DNA of 64,000 nucleotides from Aeromonas sp. RU39B (GTDB taxonomy: Bacteria; Pseudomonadota; Gammaproteobacteria; Enterobacterales; Aeromonadaceae): positions 62,001-126,000 of the forward strand of contig NZ_FTMJ01000013.1 in assembly GCF_900156095.1 (NCBI RefSeq), in the 5' to 3' direction. Below, piece by piece: positions 28,849 to 39,732 of the stretch. The translations under genes and the position numbers were made by a program. A model generated the notes under the pieces. It made no database searches, had not been told where the DNA came from, and saw nothing but the letters and a program-made list of their open reading frames with translations. The number at the start of each line of letters is the position of its first letter. Within the stretch, counting starts at the first letter, position 1.

Positions 28849-31062
28849 ATGTTGCTGCGGGTTGGCAGTTCTAGTCGCCGTTTTCTTATCATCATTGTGC
28901 TGGTGCTGATCAGCGCCATGGTGGGGATCGGCGCGGTGCAATATCGCCAGTTTGCTGACTTGCAAGCCAACGCCAATCAGGGCGATGACAGCATCATGTG
29001 GAACTACTCACAGCTCTACAATGAAACTCTGCGCCTGCAAAATGCCTTGCTGCAGTGGCGACCGGGGCGCGATGCCGCGTTGCAACTGCGCTATGACATC
29101 TTTGCCAGTCGGGTCGATCTGGCCCTGATGGGGCGCGATCGTCGTCTGCTGGCACATCTCCCTCTGTTTGGTGAAGTGCGCGATGTGTTGCACGCCTTTA
29201 TCACCATGGGAGATCACTGGCTGGGGCCAACCCCCGACCTGAAGGTGGATCAGGAGGCCGTCAACCGCTTGCAGCAGGAATTGCCACAAGTGATTGAGCG
29301 CTTGCAACCGCTGATGTTGGAAGTCAACCAGCGGGTTGCCCTGTTCGATGAGGCGCGGCGTGATTCGGTGCGCCACCAGATCATCACCACCACCGTGATT
29401 GCGGTGCTGCAGTTTGCGCTGGTGTTGCTGTTTGCCATTCTGGCCTGGCGTCAGCAGCGGCGAACCGATGAGCAGCATGCAGCGATGCGCCGCCTTAACG
29501 AAAATCTGATTGCCGCCAATCACGCTGCCGAGGCGGGGAACCGTGCCAAAAGCAGTTTTCTTGCCAACATGAGCCACGAAATCCGTACCCCGATGAACGG
29601 GGTGATCGGCATGCTCTCGTTACTCTCGGACGAGCCTTTGGGCGAGCGGCAACGCAGCTATCTTAATACCGCGCGTGAATCGGCAGAGCATCTGCTGGAG
29701 CTACTCAACGATATTCTCGATGTGTCAAAGCTTGAGGAGGGCAAGATCCACCTTGAGCTGGTGCCCTGTGATCTGCACGCCCTGATCCGCGATCTGTTTG
29801 AGCTGCTGCGCCCCAACGGCGAGAAAAAGCAGCTACGCATGCAATCTTTGCTACCAGAATCCGGACCACGCTGGATCATGGCCGACCGGCTGCGGCTACG
29901 GCAGATCCTGCTCAACCTGCTCTCCAACGCCATCAAGTTCACGCCGCGCGGCGAGGTGACGGTGCGCCTGAGCGCCACGCCCATCAGCGAGCAGCGTTAC
30001 CATGTTGAGGTATCGGTGCAAGACACCGGCATCGGTATCTCCCGCGAGCAGTTAGGGATGTTGTTCCAGCGCTTTGCCCAGGCCGATATCTCGATCACCC
30101 GTGAATATGGCGGCTCCGGGTTGGGCCTTGAGATCTCACGCAGTTTAGCCCAGTTGATGGGCGGCGAGATCCGGGTCGAGAGTGAGCCAGGCAAGGGGAG
30201 CTGTTTTACCCTGAGCTGGCAGGCCGATCTGGCCGCCGAGCTTGAGCCGGCCGAGCCGGGCAGTGCCGCAGCCGGTCAGCAGACGTTTGATATCCTGCTG
30301 GTCGATGACAATGGCACCAATCGCAAGGTGATGGGCGCTATGCTCAGTAGCGCCGGGCATAGGGTGCGTGAAGCCACTAATGGCCGCGAGGCGTTGGCTG
30401 CGCTGGCATTGACCCAGCCTCACCTGATCTTGATGGATATGCAGATGCCGGTGCTCGATGGCCCGGCCACCACCACTATCATTCGCGCTTCTGGTCAGCC
30501 GTGGGCCAATGTACCGATCATCGCCGTCACGGCGGATGCCATGGCCGATGCCAAAGCGCGCTATCTGGCGGCGGGCATGAACGGTTATCTCACCAAACCG
30601 GTTGATAAACTGCGGCTGCTGGAAGTCGTAGCCAGTGCGGTCAGCAAGCAGGATGAGCGGCCTGAGAGCGATGGGCTCAGAGTGCTGGTGGTGGATGACA
30701 ACGGCGTTAACCGAACCGTGGCGGCGTTAATGCTGGAGCGTCTGGGCTGCCTTGTTGTCACAGCCAGTTCAGGCGAAGAGGCGCTGAACGCCTGTCATCA
30801 GCACTATTATCCGTTGGTGTTGATGGATTTACATATGTCGGGAATGGATGGGCTCACCACCACTCGCCATCTGCTGACAGAGGCAAGCTATAAACCGGGC
30901 TGCGTGATGGCGCTGACGGCGGATATGACGCCGGGGCTTGAGGGACGCTGTATTGAGGCCGGCATGTGCGGACTGCTGCACAAACCGGTCTCCAGGCATG
31001 ATTTGGCTGGCGTGTTGGCACGCCTGTCAGAGGATCAGGCGGTTTTCTGCTCCGGGTCGTAA
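28849..31062 (+). CDS. Hybrid sensor histidine kinase with two receiver domains
   Basis: 737-aa membrane kinase. TM1 (about 11-29), a periplasmic helical sensor (30-180), TM2 (about 183-205), a HisKA domain with phospho-acceptor His in FLANMSHEIRTPMNG, an ATPase with NAIKF, DTGIGI and GGSGLGLEI boxes, then two receivers whose Asp lie in LILMDMQMP and LVLMDLHMSG. No Hpt domain is present, so phosphate must leave through a separate protein. It is co-transcribed with the periplasmic protein just upstream. The last 28 bases overlap the convergent winged-helix gene. Confidence 0.92.
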   Translation: MLLRVGSSSRRFLIIIVLVLISAMVGIGAVQYRQFADLQANANQGDDSIMWNYSQLYNETLRLQNALLQWRPGRDAALQLRYDIFASRVDLALMGRDRRLLAHLPLFGEVRDVLHAFITMGDHWLGPTPDLKVDQEAVNRLQQELPQVIERLQPLMLEVNQRVALFDEARRDSVRHQIITTTVIAVLQFALVLLFAILAWRQQRRTDEQHAAMRRLNENLIAANHAAEAGNRAKSSFLANMSHEIRTPMNGVIGMLSLLSDEPLGERQRSYLNTARESAEHLLELLNDILDVSKLEEGKIHLELVPCDLHALIRDLFELLRPNGEKKQLRMQSLLPESGPRWIMADRLRLRQILLNLLSNAIKFTPRGEVTVRLSATPISEQRYHVEVSVQDTGIGISREQLGMLFQRFAQADISITREYGGSGLGLEISRSLAQLMGGEIRVESEPGKGSCFTLSWQADLAAELEPAEPGSAAAGQQTFDILLVDDNGTNRKVMGAMLSSAGHRVREATNGREALAALALTQPHLILMDMQMPVLDGPATTTIIRASGQPWANVPIIAVTADAMADAKARYLAAGMNGYLTKPVDKLRLLEVVASAVSKQDERPESDGLRVLVVDDNGVNRTVAALMLERLGCLVVTASSGEEALNACHQHYYPLVLMDLHMSGMDGLTTTRHLLTEASYKPGCVMALTADMTPGLEGRCIEAGMCGLLHKPVSRHDLAGVLARLSEDQAVFCSGS

Positions 31063-31355
31063 CCGAGCTCACGGGCCAGACGCGGCGCTTCGCGGGCCAC
31101 CCAGTCGGCATCAATCGGTCCCCAGTCCAGAATCCGATACCCCCCCTGATTGTTACGCGCCCCTTCTCCTTGCTCAAAGGCACAGACGATATCGAGCTCG
31201 GCCAGCGCCTCAAGCGTATCTTGCGCGGTGCGCCGCGGCATGCCGGTTGCTTCCATCAGGGCAGGGACAGTGGCTGTCCCCTGACTGACAAGATGTGCCA
31301 CATAGAGGCGGCGAAAGAAGCTGGTGCGAGTCTTGCTCTGCTTGATGTCACTCAT
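31035..31355 (-). CDS. Winged-helix DNA-binding protein
   Basis: 106-aa small regulator. A MarR/FaeA-like winged helix occupies the N-terminal two thirds (RRLYVAHLVSQGTATVPALM, then MPRRTAQDTLEALAEL as recognition helix). The C-terminal part (QGGYRILDWGPIDADWV) is typical of a conserved gammaproteobacterial family without assigned function. It begins 13 bases after the DUF1523 gene and is probably its operon partner. Confidence 0.75.
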   Translation of the reverse strand: MSDIKQSKTRTSFFRRLYVAHLVSQGTATVPALMEATGMPRRTAQDTLEALAELDIVCAFEQGEGARNNQGGYRILDWGPIDADWVAREAPRLARELGYDPEQKTA

Positions 31356-31368
31356 GATACGCGCCCTG

Positions 31369-31890
31369 TCAGTCGGCGTGCTCGAACCGGCGCCACAGCC
31401 AAAGTGCCGCACGTCCCATCACCAGCGCCCAGACACCAAACCAGAACCAGCGGAAGAAGCTCCAGGTGGACACGTCTTCCGGGGCATCTTCGACCTTGGT
31501 GACGTTCGGGAACAGGGAGAGCATGTTGATGCGCCAGCCATAAGAGGTCAGCAGGGCGCGGCGCTTGTCGAACTCCATCGACTTGGCCTTGGCCTGAACG
31601 TCAGCGGCATTGAACTTGAAATAGAAAGGCCAGCCCCAGCCGGTATCTTCGTTGCGAAACACCCGCACGCTTTCGCCCGCTTTCTCGGTGTAGATGTAAT
31701 AGACATCCGTGGTGGGGCCGTCAGCCGGATTGTTTTTGCTGATGGGGCCGTCCTTGTCGGTTCGTTTGACCTCGACACCTGTGATGGTGGCGATCTGTTT
31801 CTCCGGCAGGTAGTAATCCAGCCACAGGGCTGAGGCCAGCGCCACCATGGCCAGCAGGAGATAGGCGGGTTTTTCCAGTTTCGCGTTCAT
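31369..31890 (-). CDS. DUF1523 family membrane protein
   Basis: 173-aa protein with two membrane helices, one near the N terminus (about 9-25) and one at the C terminus (about 145-165, FFRWFWFGVWALVMGRAALW). The periplasmic part carries the family pattern VEVKRTDKDGPISKNNPADG. Function unknown. It is the first gene of a two-gene operon with the winged-helix protein. Confidence 0.8.
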   Translation of the reverse strand: MNAKLEKPAYLLLAMVALASALWLDYYLPEKQIATITGVEVKRTDKDGPISKNNPADGPTTDVYYIYTEKAGESVRVFRNEDTGWGWPFYFKFNAADVQAKAKSMEFDKRRALLTSYGWRINMLSLFPNVTKVEDAPEDVSTWSFFRWFWFGVWALVMGRAALWLWRRFEHAD

Positions 31891-32101
31891 GCTATCGGTT
31901 CGCACTAGGGAAGATGGTGATACCTTACCCAATCTTCATGGCATCGCCCACCCCGAATGACACCATTGGCTGAAAAAGTAGCCCGTCACTGCCCCGCATG
32001 CGACAGGGTGGCGCCAGGTCGGGTTAAACAGCGTCTCAGGGGTTGCCTGATAGGCAAACACCACGGCATCATGGTGGACTGACCCGCAAAAGGAGTATCG
32101 T

Positions 32102-32731
32102 GTGTCTGCCTATATCGACCCGGCCATTCTGGCCCTGTTTATCCCCACCTTCTTCTTCGTCTCGGTGACCCCTGGCATGTGCATGACATTGGCCATGACG
32201 TTGGGCATGAGCATCGGCGTGCGGCGAACCCTGCACATGATGTGGGGAGAACTGATTGGTGTCGGACTGGTGTCAGTGCTGTCGGTGGTTGGGGTGGCTG
32301 CGGTGATGCTGCACTATCCGACCCTGTTCCATCTGTTCAAATACGTGGGCGGCGCTTATCTGCTGTGGCTGGGCATCCAGATGTGGCAATCGCGCGGCAA
32401 AATGGCAATGGGTGAGCAGGGATCGGATCGCCCCGGCAGCGCCCTGACCCTGGCAGGACAGGGTTTCGTTACCGCCATCGCTAACCCCAAGGGGTGGGCG
32501 TTTATGATCTCTCTATTGCCCCCCTTTATCTCTACCAGTCGGGCGCTGGCGCCACAGATTATTGCGCTGGTAGGGCTTATTCTCATCATCGAATTCTCCT
32601 GCCTGGTGCTCTATGCCAGCGGCGGGCGTACGTTGCGTCATTTTCTGGCCAAGAGCGGCAATGTGCGATTGATGAACCGGATTGCCGGCTCCTTGATGAT
32701 GGGTGTCGGGGTCTGGCTGGCGTTTGGTTAA
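32102..32731 (+). CDS. LysE/RhtB family amino-acid exporter
   Basis: 209-aa inner-membrane efflux carrier with about six helices. The family signature is VTPGMCMTLAMTLGMSIG near the N terminus and ANPKGWAFMISLLPPF in the middle. Such proteins export amino acids such as threonine, homoserine or leucine; the substrate here is unknown. The start is a GTG at 32102 with AGGAG six bases upstream. Confidence 0.9.
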   Translation: MSAYIDPAILALFIPTFFFVSVTPGMCMTLAMTLGMSIGVRRTLHMMWGELIGVGLVSVLSVVGVAAVMLHYPTLFHLFKYVGGAYLLWLGIQMWQSRGKMAMGEQGSDRPGSALTLAGQGFVTAIANPKGWAFMISLLPPFISTSRALAPQIIALVGLILIIEFSCLVLYASGGRTLRHFLAKSGNVRLMNRIAGSLMMGVGVWLAFG

Positions 32732-32745
32732 GCGCAGCAAGATGC

Positions 32746-32786
32746 AACAAGCAGCGGGGCGACATGATGTCGCCCCGCTGCTTGTT
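32746..32786. terminator. Perfect 18-bp inverted repeat, bidirectional terminator
   Basis: AACAAGCAGCGGGGCGAC and its exact reverse complement flank an ATGAT loop between two convergent genes. There is no T-run. The stem is unusually long and perfect. Confidence 0.65.
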
Positions 32787-32789
32787 GAC

Positions 32790-33893
32790 TCAATCGGTCA
32801 GACAGTCCGGATCAAACTGGTATTCACCGGCCAGCCAGCCGAGGATTTCGTCGGCACAGACCTGACCGCGATAGGCCTGATAACGAGTCTGCAGCTGCTG
32901 GTGCTGCTCGGGGGTCAGTTGGTTGAGGCCCACCGCCTGCATCAGCGCCAGATCTTCTTCAATCAACGGCGCCAGTTGCGGGCCACAAGATGATTGCACC
33001 GAGGCATGGAACGCCTTGTCGGGATGATAGTGATCCCCCAGCCGATAGCTCATGGGCAGGGTGGCCAGCGGGATGGTCGACAGCGCAGCCTGTTTCATCG
33101 GATTGACGGCGTGACCTGACAGTTCCTGGGCCAGACGGGCGGGGCGATCTTCAAACGCACTCAGATTTAAAAATGCGCTCGATTTACTGCCATCGTTGAC
33201 CGGGTAGTTGTCCCACAAAAATGGCTTGCGCTTGAGCCAGTCGGTAACCTGCGCCAGATGATCGCTCGGGTAACTTTTCGACATCACTTTAGGGCCGGTC
33301 CAGAAGATGTCGAAGTTGGGATCAAGATGTAGCCCGAGCTCGGTCAGATAGCCTTGTGGCATCGGACCAAACACCTTCTCGAGGATCGGATCGGTGGAGT
33401 AATAACTGGGGCAGAGTAGCAGTCGCGGTGCCCGGGTCCAGCTGGCAATGTCATGGGCGATGGTCAACTGACAGGCTGCCAAGTCTGGTGTATCGCTTTT
33501 CATGTCATCAAACAGCACCGCCAGAATATCCGGCGCCAGCTCGTCATCAATCAGGCGCACCTTGGCTTCGAGCAGCGGGCGTTGATGGGCATAATCGTGA
33601 TGAGCGCCCATCGGGCTTAATCCAATCCCAAAGGCTAGCCCATTGGCGCGGCACTCGGCGGCCAGTAGTTTAAGCTCATGCAGGGTTGCTTCGCTCCAGG
33701 GAGAGTGCCACTGCTTGCGCAGGCAGGCATCTTCCTTGGGAGCATAAATGTAAAAACCGTAGCCATGGCGTGGCAGCCACTGGGCATAACGGCGGCGGGC
33801 GTACCAGCTCCAGCCTTTGCCAAAAAATCCCTCAATCACGCCCAACTTGGGCTGCAGAGGGTGGGGGTGTTCTAGAACGGTGCTGTACGGCAT
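32790..33893 (-). CDS. GH84-like beta-N-acetylglucosaminidase domain protein
   Basis: 367-aa protein matching the catalytic domain of glycoside hydrolase family 84 (hyaluronidase/O-GlcNAcase type). The N-terminal GVIEGFFGKGWSWYARR and YIYAPKEDACLRKQW blocks are the family hallmark. The catalytic Asp pair is in AVLFDDMKSD, and an FWTGPKVMSK segment follows. It has no signal peptide, so it should act in the cytoplasm, perhaps on imported amino-sugar glycosides. Family members are often far longer; this is a single-domain form. Confidence 0.82.
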   Translation of the reverse strand: MPYSTVLEHPHPLQPKLGVIEGFFGKGWSWYARRRYAQWLPRHGYGFYIYAPKEDACLRKQWHSPWSEATLHELKLLAAECRANGLAFGIGLSPMGAHHDYAHQRPLLEAKVRLIDDELAPDILAVLFDDMKSDTPDLAACQLTIAHDIASWTRAPRLLLCPSYYSTDPILEKVFGPMPQGYLTELGLHLDPNFDIFWTGPKVMSKSYPSDHLAQVTDWLKRKPFLWDNYPVNDGSKSSAFLNLSAFEDRPARLAQELSGHAVNPMKQAALSTIPLATLPMSYRLGDHYHPDKAFHASVQSSCGPQLAPLIEEDLALMQAVGLNQLTPEQHQQLQTRYQAYRGQVCADEILGWLAGEYQFDPDCLTD

Positions 33894-33907
33894 GACTCCT
33901 CCGCAAA

Positions 33908-35635
33908 CTACTCATCATCCTGGGCGTCCAGCAGGCGAACCCCTACCCGACGAACCTGATTATCATCCATTTCAGCCACGGTCCAACGCAGACCCTGCCA
34001 ATCCAGCTGATCGCCAACGACCAGCTTATCGCCCAACGCCTGACTCAGGTAGTCACCCAATCTCTGATCTTCGATCCCGGTCAAATCCAGACCGTAGAGC
34101 AGCGCCAGTTCACCAAGACGGGTCGTGGCTTCCAGCTGGAAATCACCGAAGAAGCGCAGATCCGACTGAGGCGACGGAGCGTGACTAAACAGCTGGCCCA
34201 GTGCTGGCAGATCTTCTTCATGGCCGATGACACAGAGAATGTCGCCGGCCAGCAGTTCGGTACTGCCGGAGGGGTGCAGCAGCCGGTTGCCGCGAAACAG
34301 GGCGCTGATGCGGGTGCCGCTTGGCATATGCAGATCGCGCAGCGGTGAGCCGATGCACCACTTCTCCTCCCCCAGCTGATAGATAAACAGCTCCCACTCG
34401 CTCTCGGGGTGGATCTCCACCGCTGCGCGCGAGATGGGGGAGGGACTGGCTGGAATTTCTACCCGGGCCAGCCGGATAGCGAGTGGCAACGAGCTGCCCT
34501 GCACCACCAAAGAGACCAGCACCACGAAAAACGCCACATTGAAAAACAGTTGGGCCTGCGGCAAACCGGCCATCATTGGGAACACCGCAAGAATGATGGG
34601 CACCGCCCCGCGCAGGCCGACCCAGGAGATAAACCAGCGTTCGCGGGCCGAAAAGTTGCGAAACGGCAGCAGGCTCGACCAGACCGCCAGTGGCCTTGCG
34701 ATCACAATCATCCATGTGGCCAGCAGCAGGGCCGGCAGGGCGATAGGCAGCAGGTTGCTCGGGGTGACCAGCAGCCCGAGCACCACGAACATGCAGATCT
34801 GGCTGAGCCAGGTCAGCCCGTCGAGAACCGAGAGAATTGAGCTGCGGCTGCGTACCACCCGGTTCCCGAGCAAGAGGCCGGTGAGATAGACCGCCAGAAT
34901 GCCGCTGCCGCCGAGCGCCGTGGTGATGGAGAAGATGAGCAGGCCACCGCTCACTGCCAGCAGCGGATAGAGGCCGGTTGCCAGCACGGCGCGGTTGTTG
35001 ATGCGCCATAGCAGCCAGCCGCCGCCGAGTCCGAGTCCTGCGCCAATGCCGAACTGTTTAATCAGGCTCCAGACAAACAGACCCGGCCCCACTTGCTGGC
35101 CAGTGGCCAGCATTTCAATCAGGGTCACGGTCAGAAACACCGCCATCGGGTCGTTACTGCCGGATTCAATCTCGAGGGTGGCGCCGACCCGCTGGTTAAG
35201 GCTGCGCCCGCCCAGTAAGGAAAATACGGCGGCGGCATCGGTCGAGCCGACAATGGCGCCGATCAGCATGCCCTGCATCCAGTTGAGATCAAACAGGTAG
35301 GCGGCAATCAAGCCGGTCAGGCTGGTGGTGACCAGCACCCCGAGGGTGGCCAGTGACAACGCAGGCCATAGCGCAACCCGAAAGGATGACACCTTGGTGC
35401 GCATACCGCCATCAAGCAGGATGATTGCCAGTGCCAGGTTACCTATCAGGTAAGCCATTGAATAATCAGCAAACTGAATCCCACCTGGGCCGTTTTCACC
35501 GGCCAGCATGCCGACGGCGAGAAATACCACCAGGATGGGGATGCCAAGGCGTGAGGAGAGGGAGCTGAGCAGGACACTGAGACCAACCAGCAACCCTACG
35601 ACAAGAAAAAAGTGGTTGATGGTGCTCGCATTCAA
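33908..35635 (-). CDS. nhaP2: K+/H+ antiporter NhaP2 (CvrA)
   Basis: 575-aa CPA1 cation/proton antiporter. About twelve helices (residues 1-385) include the ion-binding [16 protein letters not shown] segment. They are followed by a cytoplasmic TrkA-C domain (about 400-490) and a CorC/HlyC-like transporter-associated domain at the C terminus (about 495-570). The length matches E. coli CvrA (578). Role: potassium export and osmotic or pH balance. Confidence 0.93.
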   Translation of the reverse strand: MNASTINHFFLVVGLLVGLSVLLSSLSSRLGIPILVVFLAVGMLAGENGPGGIQFADYSMAYLIGNLALAIILLDGGMRTKVSSFRVALWPALSLATLGVLVTTSLTGLIAAYLFDLNWMQGMLIGAIVGSTDAAAVFSLLGGRSLNQRVGATLEIESGSNDPMAVFLTVTLIEMLATGQQVGPGLFVWSLIKQFGIGAGLGLGGGWLLWRINNRAVLATGLYPLLAVSGGLLIFSITTALGGSGILAVYLTGLLLGNRVVRSRSSILSVLDGLTWLSQICMFVVLGLLVTPSNLLPIALPALLLATWMIVIARPLAVWSSLLPFRNFSARERWFISWVGLRGAVPIILAVFPMMAGLPQAQLFFNVAFFVVLVSLVVQGSSLPLAIRLARVEIPASPSPISRAAVEIHPESEWELFIYQLGEEKWCIGSPLRDLHMPSGTRISALFRGNRLLHPSGSTELLAGDILCVIGHEEDLPALGQLFSHAPSPQSDLRFFGDFQLEATTRLGELALLYGLDLTGIEDQRLGDYLSQALGDKLVVGDQLDWQGLRWTVAEMDDNQVRRVGVRLLDAQDDE

Positions 35636-35726
35636 TGCCTGACCCCCTTGATGTGATTATTTTGTAAAAAACAGCGCCTGTTAATTCATCATACGGCGTC
35701 AAGGGGGAAAAGTCGCAACAAAAATG

Positions 35727-35752
35727 GCCTCAACAGGGCCTTTTTTGCATAC
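35727..35752 (-). terminator. Terminator of yffB-dapE operon
   Basis: On the minus strand AAAAAAGGCCCTGTTGAGGCCATTTTTG folds as GGCC/GGCC with an A/T extension and ends in a T-run. It lies downstream of the 48-aa gene. Confidence 0.6.
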
Positions 35753-35775
35753 AAATTCAGTGGCCGGACCAATGA

Positions 35776-35798
35776 AGACGGGGCCGTGGCCCCGTCTT
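35776..35798. terminator. GC-rich hairpin after 48-aa gene
   Basis: AGACGGGGCC pairs with GGCCCCGTCT across GT, immediately after the stop codon of the small membrane gene. Confidence 0.65.
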
Positions 35799-35799
35799 G

Positions 35800-35945
35800 T
35801 CAATCATCGTCGTCCTTGACGTCGCGTATTTTGTCCCGGTACTTGGGCAACTGCTTTTCGAGCTGTTTCATGTCCTTGATGGCGTTGAGAAACAGACCGA
35901 GCAAAAACAGCAGCGGCAGGCCAATCCACAACCACAGGTTCATCA

Positions 35946-35946
<1 letters not shown>
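35800..35946 (-). CDS. Small membrane protein, 48 aa
   Basis: A short gene starting at the TAATG junction with the upstream peptidase gene, whose TAA shares one base with the ATG; GGAG lies just before it, so it is translationally coupled. The product begins MMNLWLWIGLPLLFLLGLF, one membrane helix, followed by a charged cytoplasmic tail (KDMKQLEKQLPKYRDK) ending in four Asp. I do not recognise the family. Two hairpins follow its stop, marking the operon end. Confidence 0.75.
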
Positions 35947-38120
<2,174 letters not shown>

Positions 38121-38203
38121 GGATATTCAGCCTGTTCCGTACATTGGTCAGTAGCATACAGGTGAACATCATTTATGAAAACGAGAGGGGATTTTCGGAG
38201 TTC

Positions 38204-38575
38204 ATGCGGGTTGGTCCGTCGCGTTCGGAACAAAAGCACTTGTTGGAGATCACAGACTAGCCACACGCCAAAGGGGTAACATTGCAAATTCAGAATCAGG
38301 GCATCGATACGGCTACCCCGACAGGTAAGCTGATGTTGAGCATGATCGGAGCCATCGCCACGTTCGAGCGGGAAATCATGCTAGAGCGTCAGGCAGAAGG
38401 GATCGCCTTGGCGAAGGCAAAAGGGGTCTACAAGGGCCGCAAGCCGACAGCGATGGAGAAGCGGTAGGAGGTGCTGCATCTTCTATCACAAGGCATCGCT
38501 AAGGCATCAGTGGCAAAGCGGCTAGGTATCAGTGTGTCGAGTATCCATCGGATTGCTGTTACAAAACCGACTCAA
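38204..38575 (+). pseudogene. Serine resolvase/invertase remnant
   Basis: A single frame interrupted by two TAG codons (38258 and 38465) encodes the rear of a Tn3/Hin-type serine recombinase. GIDTATPTGKLMLSMIGAIA and FEREIMLERQAEGIALAKAK give the long E helix. After the second stop comes a helix-turn-helix (SVAKRLGISVSSIHRI). The catalytic Ser region is missing. It is therefore a decayed copy, probably from the element that made this insert. Confidence 0.85.
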
Positions 38576-38637
38576 TAGTTTGACTTGGTTGAACAGCATG
38601 TCACTTCTTAGTCATATAGCTGATAAGGAGGTTGGTT

Positions 38638-39075
38638 TTGAAAGAACAAACAAAAGACATTGGATTTTCAAAGGTTTATCAAAAAATAAAATCCCTTGGA
38701 GCTAAAGATATTTGTGAAATCAAAACTGGTAATAGGCGAGCTATAGTCTTTACCTCTGATAATGGCAGAGTGTACCGTGTTACGACTAGAGCTAAGATGC
38801 GTGGAACATGGCAAACGTCGATTACTTATGGCGAAGTATGTTGTGAAAATAAAAATGAGGATGAGTATTGGGTTTTTGTTGATATATCAAGCGATGACTC
38901 TGACTTCTATGTTGTACCAATGTGGTGGATGAAGAACGACATCGCCTATCATCATGAAAAATATTTAAATGGACATGATGGTAGGCGGCCTAACAATGTC
39001 TTTTCAAAACACCATGCAATCGCTAAGAAAAGAATTGTACAGTGGGAGAATAAATGGCAGCAAATTGGATTGTAA
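38638..39075 (+). CDS. Hypothetical protein, endonuclease-like motif
   Basis: 145 aa from a TTG start at 38638; AAGGAGGT lies five bases before it. AT-rich codon use differs sharply from the chromosome around it. The segment EYWVFVDISSDDSDFYVVPMWW and the later ISWxKRIVQW-like ending (KKRIVQWENKWQQIGL) resemble small PD-(D/E)XK-type proteins found in mobile DNA, but I cannot place the catalytic residues, so this is only a suggestion. Function unknown. Confidence 0.65.
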   Translation: MKEQTKDIGFSKVYQKIKSLGAKDICEIKTGNRRAIVFTSDNGRVYRVTTRAKMRGTWQTSITYGEVCCENKNEDEYWVFVDISSDDSDFYVVPMWWMKNDIAYHHEKYLNGHDGRRPNNVFSKHHAIAKKRIVQWENKWQQIGL

Positions 39076-39533
39076 ATAGTCGAGCCATATTGGCAATATT
39101 GTGTGCACTGTTTACTCAAGGGTGTGCATCTGGGTTTGTTGATTCATATGTAAAGGGGGCTACGGAAGGTGTCCTAGGTAAGGATTATATTTCTTCCCCT
39201 GAGTCAGCAGCTGCATTGGGGCAATATGCAAAAACGTTGGAGGTATGCAAAGAATACTTATCGCCACAACAGTTCGGATTATACACGTCAGATATATCTT
39301 GGTATGTGAACTATATTGATAACGCTTTGGAACAAGAGGCATATACAAAAGCTTTTAATACAACCGAACCTAAAAAAGATGAATGTCAAAAAATATCGTA
39401 TGATGCTGAAGCTATTCACAATATTCGCCTAGATCAACAAAGGGAGAGTGTTGAGGCTCAAAAAAATCGACGTACATCTCAAACTAATTGTGTTGAGAGG
39501 AACGGGGGGGTTAGTTGCACCACCTCAGAATGA
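39054..39533 (+). CDS. Hypothetical lipoprotein
   Basis: 159 aa. The signal peptide ends in a plausible lipobox (LFTQGC, Cys24), giving a small envelope lipoprotein with four further Cys. No domain recognised. Its ATG lies inside the end of the preceding gene (22-base overlap), so the two AT-rich genes are translationally coupled and probably arrived together. Confidence 0.65.
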   Translation: MAANWIVNSRAILAILCALFTQGCASGFVDSYVKGATEGVLGKDYISSPESAAALGQYAKTLEVCKEYLSPQQFGLYTSDISWYVNYIDNALEQEAYTKAFNTTEPKKDECQKISYDAEAIHNIRLDQQRESVEAQKNRRTSQTNCVERNGGVSCTTSE

Positions 39534-39572
39534 TTCGCTGAACGAAATAGTTTCTACAAATACTGTTTGTGA

Positions 39573-39600
39573 AGCTCAAGGGTAACTTGAGCTTTTTTTG
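39573..39600 (+). terminator. Terminator of insert genes
   Basis: AAGCTCAA and TTGAGCTT pair around GGGTAAC, followed by seven T. It lies just inside the right junction of the insert. Confidence 0.9.
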
Positions 39601-39620
39601 GTTCTTTCATAAAAAACTGC

Positions 39621-39655
39621 TCGCAATTTTTGATGCCGTACATGACAACCTGCAT
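39621..39655 (-). pseudogene. 5' fragment of yffB
   Basis: On the minus strand an ATG at 39655 with AAAGGAG upstream encodes MQVVMYGIKNCE, the normal beginning of YffB. Similarity then stops abruptly in the insert. This is most simply the original yffB start, cut off from the rest of its gene by the 1.55-kb insertion. Confidence 0.75.
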
Positions 39656-39732
39656 GCCGTGTGCTCCTTTACATCGGTGAGCGTCAGATTCTGGCATTGA
39701 GGCCCTGAGCCCGCAACCCTTGGCTCGTCACC

